Source: Nevskia sp.
Lineage (GTDB): Bacteria > Pseudomonadota > Gammaproteobacteria > Nevskiales > Nevskiaceae
Direction of reading: 5' to 3'
Assembly (NCBI RefSeq): GCF_021732705.1
Contig: NZ_JAKFUM010000010.1
Coordinates: 248,001-312,000, forward strand
Length of the DNA: 64,000 nt
In this document: piece by piece, positions 1 to 8,940 of the stretch
How the letters are laid out: every line of letters starts with the position of its first letter
Position numbering within the stretch: position 1 is the stretch's first letter
Translations under genes and position numbers: made by a program
The notes under the pieces: model-generated
What the model was told of the DNA's origin: nothing
What the model saw: only the letters and a program-made list of their open reading frames with translations
Databases searched by the model: none

Positions 1-223
1 CCGGGCAGCCGTACGCGCGGAACCGGGCGTCGGCGACCATGCCGGCGTCCACGCGCAGTTCCAGCCGCAGCACCGAGCGCGCTGCCGGCGTGCCCGCTTC
101 GGCCGCGACCACGCCATCGGTGCCCGGCGGGAAGGCGCCGGCGTTCGGTGCCGTGCGGAACAGCCGCCAGATTTCCGGCGCGTAGCCGTACGGATTGTCG
201 AGATCAGAATCGCGAGCGGTCAT
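1..223 (-). CDS. IscU/NifU-N-like Fe-S cluster scaffold (partial, N-terminal part)
   Basis: The gene enters the window at its start codon (ATG, 223-221) and runs off the left edge, so only about 74 residues are visible. They end in RFRAYGCP, which matches the region around the first cluster-binding cysteine of IscU/NifU N-terminal domains. Such scaffolds assemble Fe-S clusters from sulfide delivered by a cysteine desulfurase. The ATG overlaps the TGA of the upstream desulfurase gene (ATGA), so the two are almost certainly translated in tandem. The N-terminal part (DLDNPYGYAPEIWRLFRTA) is not like E. coli IscU, so this may be one of the divergent scaffolds found beside NifS-like genes. The remaining two ligand cysteines lie outside the window. 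Confidence 0.75.
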   Translation of the reverse strand, partial: MTARDSDLDNPYGYAPEIWRLFRTAPNAGAFPPGTDGVVAAEAGTPAARSVLRLELRVDAGMVADARFRAYGCP

Positions 224-1416
224 CGCGTCACCGCCGGAACGGGCAGCGGTGACAGTTCGCGCAGCCACGCCACCTGCGCGATGACGGTCTTCGCGACCTG
301 CTCGATCTGCGCCAGGGTCGTGGCGCGGCCGACCGAAAACCGCAGGCTGGCGTTGGCCAGTTCGTCGTCGCGGCCGAGTGCCCGCAGCACGTACGACGGC
401 TCGGCCGTGGCCGATGAGCAGGCCGAGCCGCTCGAGACCGCGATCGCCGGCAGCGAGGCCCGCAGCGCTTCGCCCTCGACACCCGGGAAGCTCAGGTTCA
501 GCACGTGCGGCGCCACGCGGTGCTCGCCATCGCCGCCATCCGGACCGTTGCGCAGCACGCCCGGAATGTCGCGCAGGCCGGCCCACAGCGCATCGCGCAG
601 GCCGCGCCAGTGGGCGACATCGGCATCGAACTGCTGCATCGCCAGCGCGCAGGCCGCCCCCATGCCGACCACCTGATGCGTGGCCAGCGTGCCCGAGCGC
701 ATGCCCTGCTCGTGTCCGCCACCGTGCATCTGCGGTGCCAGTCGCGCGCGCGGCTTGCGGCGCACGAACAGCGCGCCGACCCCTTTCGGCCCGTACAGCT
801 TGTGCGCGGACAGGCTCAGCAGATCGATCGGCACGGCTTTCAGATCGATCGCCAGCTTGCCGGCCGCCTGGGCGGCGTCGACATGCAGCATCACGCCGCG
901 CTCGCGCAGCCGCGGCGCCAGTCGCTCGATGTCGTTGACCGCGCCGATCTCGTTGTTCACCCACATCAGCGAGACCAGCACCGTGTCCGGCGTGATCGCC
1001 GCCATCACCGCCTCCGGCGTGACCCGGCCGAGCGCGTCCGGCTTCAGGTACGTGACGCGCGCACCGAGCGTTTCGAGATGTCGGCAGGTATCGAGCACGC
1101 ACTTGTGCTCGATCCGCGAGGTGACGATGTGCGCGGCCTTCGCGTTCTTCGGAAAGCCGCGGAACTCGAGCGCCCCCTTGATCGCGAGGTTGTTCGATTC
1201 GGTGGCGCCGGAGGTCCAGACGATTTCGGCGGCGTCCGCGCCGATGAGCCCGGCGACCTGCGCCCGCGCCTTCTCCACCGCCGCCCGCGCCTTGAAGCCC
1301 GGACCGTGGGTCGAAGCCGGATTGCCGTGGAAACCGTCCGGCTTCAGGTACGGCAGCATCGCGTCGAAGACCCGCTCGTCAAGCGGCGTCGTCGCGGCAT
1401 AGTCGAGATAGATCAA
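220..1416 (-). CDS. iscS: IscS-type cysteine desulfurase
   Basis: A 398-residue PLP enzyme that converts L-cysteine to alanine and passes the persulfide sulfur to a scaffold. Visible family features are the N-terminal LDYAATTPLD, the ATESNN segment near residue 70, the PLP lysine in SLSAHKLYGPKG, and the mobile-loop cysteine (about Cys333) in SSGSACSS. The C-terminal GRDDELANASLRFSVGR matches IscS better than SufS. The start is TTG (1416-1414), overlapping the TGA of the upstream desulfurase as TTGA, so expression depends on translational coupling. It lies between a second desulfurase and an IscU-like scaffold. The assignment to group I desulfurases is firm. The iscS name is by similarity, because no iscR, hscBA or fdx is visible. 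Confidence 0.88.
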   Translation of the reverse strand: MIYLDYAATTPLDERVFDAMLPYLKPDGFHGNPASTHGPGFKARAAVEKARAQVAGLIGADAAEIVWTSGATESNNLAIKGALEFRGFPKNAKAAHIVTSRIEHKCVLDTCRHLETLGARVTYLKPDALGRVTPEAVMAAITPDTVLVSLMWVNNEIGAVNDIERLAPRLRERGVMLHVDAAQAAGKLAIDLKAVPIDLLSLSAHKLYGPKGVGALFVRRKPRARLAPQMHGGGHEQGMRSGTLATHQVVGMGAACALAMQQFDADVAHWRGLRDALWAGLRDIPGVLRNGPDGGDGEHRVAPHVLNLSFPGVEGEALRASLPAIAVSSGSACSSATAEPSYVLRALGRDDELANASLRFSVGRATTLAQIEQVAKTVIAQVAWLRELSPLPVPAVTR

Positions 1417-2555
1417 GCCGCCACCTGCATTTTCAGTTCACCCAGCACGATCAGGAAGCGGTCGATTTCGGCCTCGGTCGAGGCAAGCCCCAAGCTGACG
1501 CGGATCGCCGAGAACGCGATGTCGCGCGGCCAGCCCATCGCCAGCAGGACATGGCTCGGCTCGCCGGTGCCGCTGGCGCAGGCGGAACCGCTGGACACGG
1601 CGATGCCCTTGCGATCCAGCGCCATCAGCAGCGCTTCGCCTTCCCAGCCCTCGACGCCGAACTGCACCGTGTTGGCCAGACGCGCCACGCCATCGCCGAA
1701 GATCGTGATGCCGGGAAGCCGGCGCAGACCGGCCTCCAGACGCGCCTTGAGTTCGGTCCAGCGCGCCATCCGGCCTTCGACTTCCGCCGCCGCCAGCGCG
1801 CAGGCCGCGCCGAAGCCGACGATCGCGGCGAGGTTTTCGGTGCCGCCGCGCAGGCCGCGCTCCTGGCCACCGCCGTGCAACTGCGTCGCAAGACCGACGT
1901 GCGATTTCACCAGCAGCGCGCCGACGCCTTTCGGACCGTACAGCTTGTGCGCCGACAGGCTCATCAGATCGGCGCCACTGCTGCCGAAATCGAACGCGAG
2001 CTTGCCGGCGGCCTGCACCGCGTCGACATGCAGCAGGCCACCGCGGGCGTGAACCAGGGCTGCCGCGCGCGCGGTATCGTGGATCACGCCGGTTTCGTTG
2101 TTCGCGAGCATCAGCGCCGCGAGCCGCACCGGGCCACCCGCCAGCTGCGCCTCGAACGCCGGCCAGTCGATGACGCCGGAACGGTCGACGGCGATGGTCT
2201 CGACCGGCCAGCCCTGGCCACGCAGCGCTTCCGCCGCCTCGAGCACCGCGGGATGTTCGGTGCCGCCGTACAGGATGCGCGCGGCATCCGCGGCCCGCGG
2301 CACGCCGTCGGCCAGCCCCTTCAGCGCCAGGTTGTTCGATTCGGTGGCGCCGCTGGTGAACGTCACTTCCGAGGCTTCGGCCCCGGCCAGCGCCGCCACC
2401 TGCACCCGCGCGGCCTCGATGGCATCGCGGGCGGCGCGGCCGTAGCGGTGCACGCTGGACGCGTTGCCGTACGGCCCGCTGAGGTACGGCAGCATCGCAT
2501 CCAGCACCCGCGGGTCCAGCGGCGTGGTCGCGTTGTGGTCGAAATAGATCGGCAT
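1413..2555 (-). CDS. NifS/IscS-family cysteine desulfurase (second, tandem copy)
   Basis: A 380-residue aminotransferase class V enzyme, a diverged paralogue of the next gene downstream. It keeps the N-terminal FDHNATTPLD, the ATESNN motif, the PLP lysine in SLSAHKLYGPKG and a catalytic cysteine (about Cys326) in SSGSACAS, so it should be an active sulfur donor. Its C-terminus (AMGWPRDIAFSAIRVSLG) differs from typical IscS and resembles NifS-like proteins. It starts at ATG 2555 and its TGA overlaps the TTG start of the following desulfurase. The oxygenase gene ends 57 bp upstream on the same strand. Two complete adjacent desulfurases imply either a heteromeric or a specialised sulfur-transfer role, which is inferred. 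Confidence 0.88.
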   Translation of the reverse strand: MPIYFDHNATTPLDPRVLDAMLPYLSGPYGNASSVHRYGRAARDAIEAARVQVAALAGAEASEVTFTSGATESNNLALKGLADGVPRAADAARILYGGTEHPAVLEAAEALRGQGWPVETIAVDRSGVIDWPAFEAQLAGGPVRLAALMLANNETGVIHDTARAAALVHARGGLLHVDAVQAAGKLAFDFGSSGADLMSLSAHKLYGPKGVGALLVKSHVGLATQLHGGGQERGLRGGTENLAAIVGFGAACALAAAEVEGRMARWTELKARLEAGLRRLPGITIFGDGVARLANTVQFGVEGWEGEALLMALDRKGIAVSSGSACASGTGEPSHVLLAMGWPRDIAFSAIRVSLGLASTEAEIDRFLIVLGELKMQVAA

Positions 2556-2611
2556 GCGCGGAGTTTACCGCTCCGCCCCGGCTGCCCCCGACGACAGCCC
2601 CGACGCGGCGC

Positions 2612-3544
2612 TCAGGTCAGCTTGATCTCGCGCAACCGCTCCCACAGGTAATCGTTCGCGGTGATCGGCGTCGGATACCGGCTCGGGTTGTCCGGGGTGA
2701 TGCACGACGGCAGCACGTCGATCAGGAAATCCGGATTCGGATGCAGGAAATACGGCACCGAGAACCGGGCGCGGCGCGCGGCCTCGCCTTTCGGATTGAC
2801 CACGCGGTGCGTCGTCGATGGGTACACGTGGTTGGTCAGCCGCTGCAGCATGTCGCCGATGTTGACGACGATGGCATCGCCCTCGGTGGTGATCGGCAGC
2901 CACTCGCCCTTGCGGGTCTTGACCTCGAGCCCGCCCTCGCTGGCGCCCACCAGCAGCGTGATCAGGTTGATGTCCTCGTGGGCGCCGGCGCGCACGTTCG
3001 GGATGTCGTCCGACGTGATCGGCGGATAGTGGATCGCGCGCAGGATGGCGTTGCCGCTGTCAATCTTGTCGTCGAACCAGTGTTCCGGCAGGCCGATGTG
3101 CAGCGCCAGCGCCGACAGCACGCGGGCGCCGAGTTCGCCCAGCGCGGTGTACAGCGCATAGCCCTTCTCGCGGAAGCCCGGCACTTCGGCCGGCCAGACG
3201 TTCGGCGCCATGATCGCCGCGTACTTCGAATCGCGCGGGATTTCACGCCCGATGTGCCAGAACTCCTTGAGGTCCGGCAGGCTCGCGCCCTTCGCGGTCT
3301 CGACCTTGAACGGCGTCAGGCCGCGCGTGCCGCCGGGGCCGGCGACGTACTGCAGCTTCGCTTCCTGCGGCAGCGCGAAGAACGCCTGGAAGACCGAATA
3401 GGCCTCGTCGATCAGGGCTTTCGGGATGCCGTGGTGGCTCAGGCCACAGAAACCGTATTCGCGATACGCCGCGCCGAGTTCGGCGACGAAGGCGGCACGG
3501 TCCGTGTGGTAGCGGCGGAAATCGAGAGTCGGGACGCCGTTCAT
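2612..3544 (-). CDS. 2-oxoglutarate/Fe(II)-dependent dioxygenase, isopenicillin N synthase family
   Basis: A 310-residue non-haem iron oxygenase. It has the N-terminal DIOX_N-like segment (residues 4-110, with YGFCGLSHHGIP) and a C-terminal double-stranded beta-helix. The iron ligands are His189 and Asp191 (AHED) and His246 (STTHRVV). Arg260 and Ser262 (RFSVPYF) form the RxS co-substrate motif. ATG at 3544 overlaps the trmJ TGA (ATGA), and this sets the start; the open frame upstream is only trmJ read in another frame. It sits between trmJ and the cysteine desulfurases, where many gammaproteobacteria carry iscR. The substrate cannot be told from sequence. Family members hydroxylate or desaturate small molecules, and few of this bacterial type have a known function. 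Confidence 0.85.
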   Translation of the reverse strand: MNGVPTLDFRRYHTDRAAFVAELGAAYREYGFCGLSHHGIPKALIDEAYSVFQAFFALPQEAKLQYVAGPGGTRGLTPFKVETAKGASLPDLKEFWHIGREIPRDSKYAAIMAPNVWPAEVPGFREKGYALYTALGELGARVLSALALHIGLPEHWFDDKIDSGNAILRAIHYPPITSDDIPNVRAGAHEDINLITLLVGASEGGLEVKTRKGEWLPITTEGDAIVVNIGDMLQRLTNHVYPSTTHRVVNPKGEAARRARFSVPYFLHPNPDFLIDVLPSCITPDNPSRYPTPITANDYLWERLREIKLT

Positions 3545-4335
3545 GGCTGCTCTTTCTGGGTCTGTGCGTGGAGCGGGAGGTGGGGAAAGGTCTTGGTCGT
3601 CGGCTTGATCCCGAGCGCTTCCTCGACCGAGGTCAGGATGCCTCGAAGAATATTGATTTCGTGGCTGTCCGGCGCGGCGCGGCCGAACATCCGTCGCATC
3701 CGCCGCATGATGAAGCGCGGCGCAGCCGGATCGACGAACGTGGTCGCGATCAGCACCTTCTCCAGATGATCGAAGAAATGCTCCATCTGGCCCTGCGGCA
3801 CCGGCTGGTGCTCGGGCATTTCCGGAATCCTGGCACCCGCGGCCAGCCGCAGTTCGTAGGCCATGATCTGCACGGCGGCGGCCAGGTTCATCGAGCCGAA
3901 TTGCGGATCGGTCGGGATCGCGACCGCTTCGCGGCAATGGTCGAGCTCCTCGTTGGTCAGCCCGGTGCGCTCGCGGCCGAAGACGATCGCGACCTTCCCC
4001 GGATGCTGGCCGGCGGCGAGTCGCGCCACGCACTCGCGCGGCTCGGAAAACGGGATCGACACGTAGCGCACGCGCGCGGTCGTTGCGATCACGTGCTCGC
4101 AGTCGGCAATGGCATCGACCAGCGTCGCGTGCACCGTCGCGCTGTCCAGAATGCTGTCGGCGCCACTGGCCAGCGCGGTCGCTTCAGGGTCCGGAAAGCG
4201 GTGCGGATCGACCAGCGCGAGATCGGTCAGGCCCATGTTGCGCATCGCGCGGGCGGCGGAGCCGATGTTGCCCGGATGGCGGGTGGCAACGAGTACAACG
4301 CGGATGCGGGATAATAGTTCCACTTCTTGATTCAT
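3541..4335 (-). CDS. trmJ: tRNA (cytidine/uridine-32-2'-O)-methyltransferase TrmJ
   Basis: A SPOUT-class methyltransferase of about 264 residues that 2'-O-methylates position 32 of tRNA. The N-terminal RIRVVLVATRHPGNIGSAAR and the trefoil-knot SAM-binding segments FGRERTGLTNEEL and IPTDPQFGSMNLAAAVQ are diagnostic. ATG at 4335 was chosen over an in-frame TTG at 4344 because it places RIRVVLV close to the N-terminus as in characterised TrmJ. The gene is divergent from suhB, an arrangement shared with E. coli, where the next gene is iscR. Here the downstream gene is an oxygenase coupled by ATGA. The C-terminal helical tail resembles that of E. coli TrmJ. Confidence is high. Confidence 0.92.
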   Translation of the reverse strand: MNQEVELLSRIRVVLVATRHPGNIGSAARAMRNMGLTDLALVDPHRFPDPEATALASGADSILDSATVHATLVDAIADCEHVIATTARVRYVSIPFSEPRECVARLAAGQHPGKVAIVFGRERTGLTNEELDHCREAVAIPTDPQFGSMNLAAAVQIMAYELRLAAGARIPEMPEHQPVPQGQMEHFFDHLEKVLIATTFVDPAAPRFIMRRMRRMFGRAAPDSHEINILRGILTSVEEALGIKPTTKTFPHLPLHAQTQKEQP

Positions 4336-4420
4336 CGACGGCAAAGCCGGAAGTTTCCGGCTTTGAACGCGCGGATGCCAGTTCCGCGCCGCGCCACACG
4401 ATCACCGGACCCGATTTTCC

Positions 4421-5221
4421 ATGCATCCGCTCGTCAACATCGCCACCAGCGCAGCGCGCTCGGCCGGCAACTTCATCATGCGCAGCCTCGATCGCGTCGA
4501 CCAGCTGACGATCGAATCGAAGGGCCGCAACGATTTCGTGACCCAGGTCGATCGCAGCGCGGAAGCGGAGATCATCAAGATCATCCGCAAGGCCTACCCG
4601 AACCACGCGGTGCTCGGCGAGGAATCCGGTGCGACCGGGGACAACGAAGTGGTCTGGATCGTCGATCCGCTCGACGGCACGACCAACTTCCTGCACGGCC
4701 TGCCGCATTTCGCGGTGTCGATCGGCATCCAGGTGCGCGGCAAGCTCGAACACGGCGTGATCTACGCCCCGTGCACGCAGGACCTGTACTGCGCCACGCG
4801 CGGCTCCGGCGCCACGCTGAACAATCGCAAGATCCGCGGCAGCCAGGCCAAGGAACTCGACAGCGCCCTGATCGGCACCGGCGTGCCGATCCGCGCCGAC
4901 CTGCTCGACGCCTATCTGCCGATGCTGAAGACCATCGCCGGCAACTCGGCCGGCATTCGCCGCGCCGGCTCGGCCGCACTCGATCTGGCCTACGTCGCCG
5001 CCGGCCGTCTCGACGGCTTCTTCGAACTGGGCTTGAAGCCCTGGGACATGGCTGCCGGCGTGGTGCTAGTGCAGGAAGCCGGCGGCACCGTCAGCGAACT
5101 GTTCGGCGGACTCGACCCGATGACCACCGGTCATGTGCTGGCCGCGCCGCACAAGCTGCACGCGCAGCTGGCGGAAGCGCTGCGCGGCGTGGCGCAGCCG
5201 ATCGTCAGCGATCCGGCCTGA
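4421..5221 (+). CDS. suhB: Inositol-1-monophosphatase family protein SuhB
   Basis: A 266-residue Mg2+/Li+-sensitive phosphatase of the IMPase fold. Metal-binding motifs are visible: LGEESG (Glu67/Glu68), VDPLDGTTNF (Asp82, Asp85) and, in the C-terminal half, KPWDMAAGVVLVQEAGG. E. coli SuhB hydrolyses inositol monophosphate in vitro and also joins the rRNA antitermination complex in vivo. This protein has the same length and the same divergent trmJ neighbour, so the orthology is likely. It is followed after 39 bp by a strong hairpin terminator shared with the convergent secF gene. No promoter stands out in the 85 bp between trmJ and suhB. Confidence 0.93.
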   Translation: MHPLVNIATSAARSAGNFIMRSLDRVDQLTIESKGRNDFVTQVDRSAEAEIIKIIRKAYPNHAVLGEESGATGDNEVVWIVDPLDGTTNFLHGLPHFAVSIGIQVRGKLEHGVIYAPCTQDLYCATRGSGATLNNRKIRGSQAKELDSALIGTGVPIRADLLDAYLPMLKTIAGNSAGIRRAGSAALDLAYVAAGRLDGFFELGLKPWDMAAGVVLVQEAGGTVSELFGGLDPMTTGHVLAAPHKLHAQLAEALRGVAQPIVSDPA

Positions 5222-5260
5222 AGCGCCGGCACCGGTCAGCGACCGGGACATCGCGCCGAC

Positions 5261-5288
5261 AAAAAACCCCGCCGCAGCGGGGTTTTTT
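5261..5288. terminator. Bidirectional Rho-independent terminator
   Basis: A perfect palindrome: A6, CCCCGC, loop CGCA, GCGGGG, T6. It lies between convergent suhB and secF. The A-run on one side and the T-run on the other let it stop transcription in both directions. Confidence 0.92.
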
Positions 5289-5305
5289 GCATGCGCTGCG
5301 GTGGA

Positions 5306-6265
5306 TCAGACCACCGCGCCGTCGTTCTCGGCCTTGGCCAGCTTTTCGGCCTTGATCTTCTCGTCCTTCTCTTCCGGCGGCAGCAGGTCGTCGCGCTTGA
5401 CGCCGAGCGCCACGGCCAGACCGGTCGAGACGTAGATCGATGAGTACGTTGCCACGATCACGCCGACGATCATCGACACCGAGAAGCTGTGCACGCTGGA
5501 ACCGCCGAGCAGGAACAGTGCGGTACAGACCAGCAGGGTCGTGACGTGGGTGATGATCGAGCGCAGCAGGGTCTGGTTGACCGACAGATTCACCACCTCG
5601 AACACCGTGGCCTTGCGGGTCTTGATCAGGTTTTCGCGAACGCGGTCGAAGATGACGATGGTCTCGTTGTTCGAATAGCCGATCAGCGCGAGGATCGCCG
5701 CCAGCGTGGTCAGGTCGAACTCGACCCAGAACGCCGACAGGAAGCCGAGCACCATCACCGCGTCGTGGATCAGGGCCGCGATGGCGCCCAGCGCGAACTT
5801 CCATTCGAAGCGGAAGGCGATGAACGCGGCGATCAGGCCGAACGCGACCAGCATCGCGATCGAGCCCTTCTGGCTCAGTTCCTCGCCGACCTGCGGGCCG
5901 ACGAACTCGATGCGGCGCATGCCTTCCTTCGCCACGCCGACCGCGGCGAGCACCTTCGTGCTCAGCTCCGCCGACGTGTCCTCGTTCGGCGGCAGGCGGA
6001 TCAGCACGGTGGACGAGCCGCCGAAGTACTGGACGATGCCGTGCTCGTAACCGCCCTTGGCGAGATCCTCGCGGACCTTTTCGAGCTCGACCGACTGCGG
6101 AAAGTTGACTTCGACCAGCACGCCGCCGGTGAAGTCGATGCCGAAGTTCAGGCCGCGGAAGATCACCAGCAGGATCGACGCTGTCGTCAGCAGCGCCGAG
6201 ATCGCAAGGCCGACCTTGCGCTGCGCCATGAAGTCGAACTTCGGGACATTCGAGAAGATTTTCAT
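5306..6265 (-). CDS. secF: Protein translocase subunit SecF
   Basis: A 319-residue inner-membrane RND-type protein that works with SecD to drive the late, proton-powered stage of Sec export. The N-terminal membrane segment (about residues 18-36) is followed by the DFTGG motif (FGIDFTGGVLVEV), a periplasmic domain, then five further membrane helices from about residue 130. The segment DRVRENLIKTR is the typical cytoplasmic loop of SecF. The charged tail (ERDEKIKAEKLAKAE-like) is longer than in E. coli. It starts 18 bp after secD stops, in the usual yajC-secD-secF order. Confidence 0.95.
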   Translation of the reverse strand: MKIFSNVPKFDFMAQRKVGLAISALLTTASILLVIFRGLNFGIDFTGGVLVEVNFPQSVELEKVREDLAKGGYEHGIVQYFGGSSTVLIRLPPNEDTSAELSTKVLAAVGVAKEGMRRIEFVGPQVGEELSQKGSIAMLVAFGLIAAFIAFRFEWKFALGAIAALIHDAVMVLGFLSAFWVEFDLTTLAAILALIGYSNNETIVIFDRVRENLIKTRKATVFEVVNLSVNQTLLRSIITHVTTLLVCTALFLLGGSSVHSFSVSMIVGVIVATYSSIYVSTGLAVALGVKRDDLLPPEEKDEKIKAEKLAKAENDGAVV

Positions 6266-6283
6266 GCGTTCAATGTCCTCTGC

Positions 6284-8152
6284 TTACCAGATCGGCAGGT
6301 CTTTCAGGTTGGTGCGCTTGCCGAACACCCAGTGGGCGAGCGTGCGCGAACCGACGATGGCGGTGAACTGCGAGGTCACGATGCCGATGGCCAGCGTGAT
6401 CGCGAAGCCCTTCAGCGCGCCGGCGCCGAGGAAGAACAGGATCAGCGTGCCGATCAGCACGGTGACGTTGGCGTCGGCGATGGTCAGGAATGCGCGGTCG
6501 TAGCCGGCGTCAATCGCCTGATGCGGCTTGAGTCCCGCCCGCAGTTCTTCGCGAATGCGCTCGTAGATCAGCACGTTGGCGTCGACCGCGATACCCATGT
6601 GCAGCACGATGCCGGCGATGCCGGGCATCGACAGTGTCGCCTGGAACAGCGACAGCACGGCGGTCAGCAGCAGCAGGTTGACGGTGAGCGCGGCGATCGC
6701 GAACAGGCCGAACACGCGGTAGTAGATGACCATGAACGCCATCACCAGGCCCAGGCCGAGCACGGCGGCCGAGAAGCCGCGGCGGATGTTGTCGGCGCCG
6801 AGGCTCGGGCCGACGGTACGTTCCTCGATGATCTCGATCGGTGCCACCAGCGCACCCGCCTTCAGCAGCTGGGCCAGCGTGCTGGCTTCGCGGCTGCCGA
6901 GACCGGTGGTCTGGAACTGCGCGCCGAACACGCCGCGGATGGTCGCGGCCGAAATCACTTCCTGCACGTCCTTCCGCTCGCGGATCGGTTCGCCCTTCGC
7001 ATTGTACGTGGTCCTGATCTCGGTTTCCTTGTAGACGACGGCCATCAGCTTGCCGACGTTCTTCGACGTGAAGTCGAGCATCTTCTTGGCGCCGCTGCTG
7101 TCGAGCTTGACGCTGACCGCCGGGGTGCCGGATTCCTGATCGATCGTCGGCGTGGCGCTGGTCAGTTCGGCGCCGCTGGCGATGGTTTCGCGCTTCAGCA
7201 GGAACGGCCGACGCGTGCCGCGCTCGTAGAACAGTTCGTCGCCGACCGGGATCACGCCGCTGGCAGCCGCCGCGTTGGCATCCGCGGCTTCGTCGACCGC
7301 ACGGTATTCGAGCGTGGCGGTGGCGCCGAGCAGTTCCTTGACCCGGGTCGGGTCCTGCACGCCGGGCAGCTGGACGACGATGCGGTCTGCGCCCTGGCGC
7401 TGCACGATCGGCTCGGCCACGCCGAACTGGTTGACGCGGTTGCGCAGGGTGATGAGGTTCTTCTCGACGGCGTCGTCGATCAGGCGCTTGGCGGCGACTT
7501 CCGACAGCGTGACCTGCAGCGACGGCGCCGTGGCGTCAGCCGGCGGGGTCAGGGTCAGGTCCGGATTGTCCTTGGCGATGGCGGCACGGGCCTTTTCAAG
7601 CCGATCGGCATCGGCGAATTCGATCACGATCGACTCGCCGGCCTTGCGCCGGCCGGTGTAGCGGATGTCCTTGTCGCGCAGCAGCTTCGGCACGTCGTTG
7701 AACAGGCGGTCGACCGCGGCCTTCTTGACGTCCTCGATCGCGACCTGCAGCAGGAAATGCACGCCGCCACGCAGATCGAGGCCCAGCGACATCGGCTTGC
7801 CGCCGATGGCCCGCAGCCAGTTCGGCGTCGTCGACACGAAATTGAGGGCAGCGACGTAACCCTGACCATCGAGATCGCGCTTGATCGCGTCAACCGCCTT
7901 CAGCTGCGTTTCCGGGTCGGCGAAGCGGACGATCCACTGGTTGCCTTCGAGGCGCGAACCCTTGGCCACGATCTGCTTGGCTTCGAGCGTCGCCGCGACC
8001 GTGTCGCCGAGGCTGGCCGGCACCGGATCACCGGAGGTCGTGCTGATCTGCACGGCCACGTCTTCGCGATAGACGTTCGGCAGCGCGTACAGCGCGCCGA
8101 GCAAGGTGACGATGACCAGCGTCACGGGTTTCCAGAAAGGGTAGTGATGCAT
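6284..8152 (-). CDS. secD: Protein translocase subunit SecD
   Basis: A 622-residue partner of SecF. The N-terminal helix (residues about 8-27) is followed by the periplasmic P1 domain with LGLDLRGGVHFLLQV, a hallmark of SecD, and then by the second P1/P4-like region. Five helices occupy the last 200 residues, including GIAVDANVLIYERIREELR, the conserved functional segment of TM4. Length and order are normal for gammaproteobacteria. The gap to yajC is 93 bp, and the gap to secF is 18 bp. Confidence 0.96.
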   Translation of the reverse strand: MHHYPFWKPVTLVIVTLLGALYALPNVYREDVAVQISTTSGDPVPASLGDTVAATLEAKQIVAKGSRLEGNQWIVRFADPETQLKAVDAIKRDLDGQGYVAALNFVSTTPNWLRAIGGKPMSLGLDLRGGVHFLLQVAIEDVKKAAVDRLFNDVPKLLRDKDIRYTGRRKAGESIVIEFADADRLEKARAAIAKDNPDLTLTPPADATAPSLQVTLSEVAAKRLIDDAVEKNLITLRNRVNQFGVAEPIVQRQGADRIVVQLPGVQDPTRVKELLGATATLEYRAVDEAADANAAAASGVIPVGDELFYERGTRRPFLLKRETIASGAELTSATPTIDQESGTPAVSVKLDSSGAKKMLDFTSKNVGKLMAVVYKETEIRTTYNAKGEPIRERKDVQEVISAATIRGVFGAQFQTTGLGSREASTLAQLLKAGALVAPIEIIEERTVGPSLGADNIRRGFSAAVLGLGLVMAFMVIYYRVFGLFAIAALTVNLLLLTAVLSLFQATLSMPGIAGIVLHMGIAVDANVLIYERIREELRAGLKPHQAIDAGYDRAFLTIADANVTVLIGTLILFFLGAGALKGFAITLAIGIVTSQFTAIVGSRTLAHWVFGKRTNLKDLPIW

Positions 8153-8245
8153 GGGATTCGTCAGGCTGCGAGGCGGGACCGGCGGCTGACCGGCCGGTGC
8201 GTGAAGGCAGGCGCGCCGGGTGGACCGGCGGCCGGACGCCGGGAA

Positions 8246-8599
8246 TTACAGGTTCTTGAGCGTGCCCTTCGGCAGGACGCTGCCGATGGCCGATTTCTGA
8301 AGCTTGACCTCGACCTTGTCGGCGATTTCGAGGGTGATGTAGTTCTCCCCGATCGTCGTGATCCGGCCGGCGAGGCCGCCGCTGGACACCACCTCGTCGC
8401 CCTTGGCGAGCTTGCCGAGCATTTCGCGGGCTTCCTTGGCGCGCTTCATCTGCGGCCGGAGCAGCATGAAATAGAACAGCGGCAGCAGCACGAACAGCGG
8501 CCAGATCGCGGCCAGGACTCCCGGCGGGGACGCGGAGCCGGCAGCGCCCGTGCCCTGGGCCTGCGCCACGGGAATCAGAAAGTCGAGAATTTCCAGCAC
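8246..8599 (-). CDS. yajC: Sec translocon accessory protein YajC
   Basis: A 117-residue single-pass membrane protein found in the SecDF-YajC complex. The helix at about residues 28-47 is followed by LRPQMKRAKEAREMLGKLAKGDEV, the highly conserved YajC cytoplasmic segment. The start is GTG at 8599, giving MLEILDFLIPVAQAQ. An AGG eight bases upstream is the only Shine-Dalgarno-like match. In most relatives tgt lies directly upstream; here tgt is about 5 kb away. Confidence 0.94.
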   Translation of the reverse strand: MLEILDFLIPVAQAQGTGAAGSASPPGVLAAIWPLFVLLPLFYFMLLRPQMKRAKEAREMLGKLAKGDEVVSSGGLAGRITTIGENYITLEIADKVEVKLQKSAIGSVLPKGTLKNL

Positions 8600-8634
8600 G
8601 TTGAAAACCTGATGTTCGTGGAAAAAGGGGCTGG

Positions 8635-8666
8635 ATTATGCCACACGGTCCGCAGCGCTCTTTCAA
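8635..8666 (-). promoter_or_regulatory. yajCp: Probable sigma-70 promoter of yajC-secD-secF (extended -10)
   Basis: Read on the minus strand, CATAAT at 8640-8635 is preceded by TGG, giving an extended -10 element. TTGAAA at 8666-8661 could be the -35, but the spacing is 20 bases, longer than ideal. It lies about 36 bp upstream of the yajC start. Confidence 0.45.
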
Positions 8667-8940
8667 GGTGCATTTCGGGGCAAATCCGGGCTCCTGACGC
8701 GGACTTTTCGTCGAACTTCCGCGCCGGCTTCCCTGCTGTGCGGCCGCCGCCGCGGAGATTCAAGGCTGCACGCGATCACGGTGGATCGGCCTTGATCCGG
8801 ATCGCATCCGTGCTCGCCGGTCGATATCCCGGTCGACACCTTGCCCGAACCAGGTGCAGCGCCGTCGGCTCGGGATCGACGGTGATAATCTGCCGACCCG
8901 GCATCCGTTCTGCCCTGCCATCTCCCGACGAGCCCTTCCG
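8667..8940. other. Intergenic region between yajC promoter and the 8941 gene
   Basis: About 270 bp without a supportable gene. A GATAAT at 8884-8889 could be a -10 for the plus-strand gene at 8941, but no matching -35 was found. Nothing else stands out. Confidence 0.4.

Noticed and set aside
3545-4033. N-terminal extension of the oxygenase frame to 4033
   Set aside because: The extension overlaps trmJ in another frame and has no conserved residues. The ATG at 3544 overlapping the trmJ stop is the better start.
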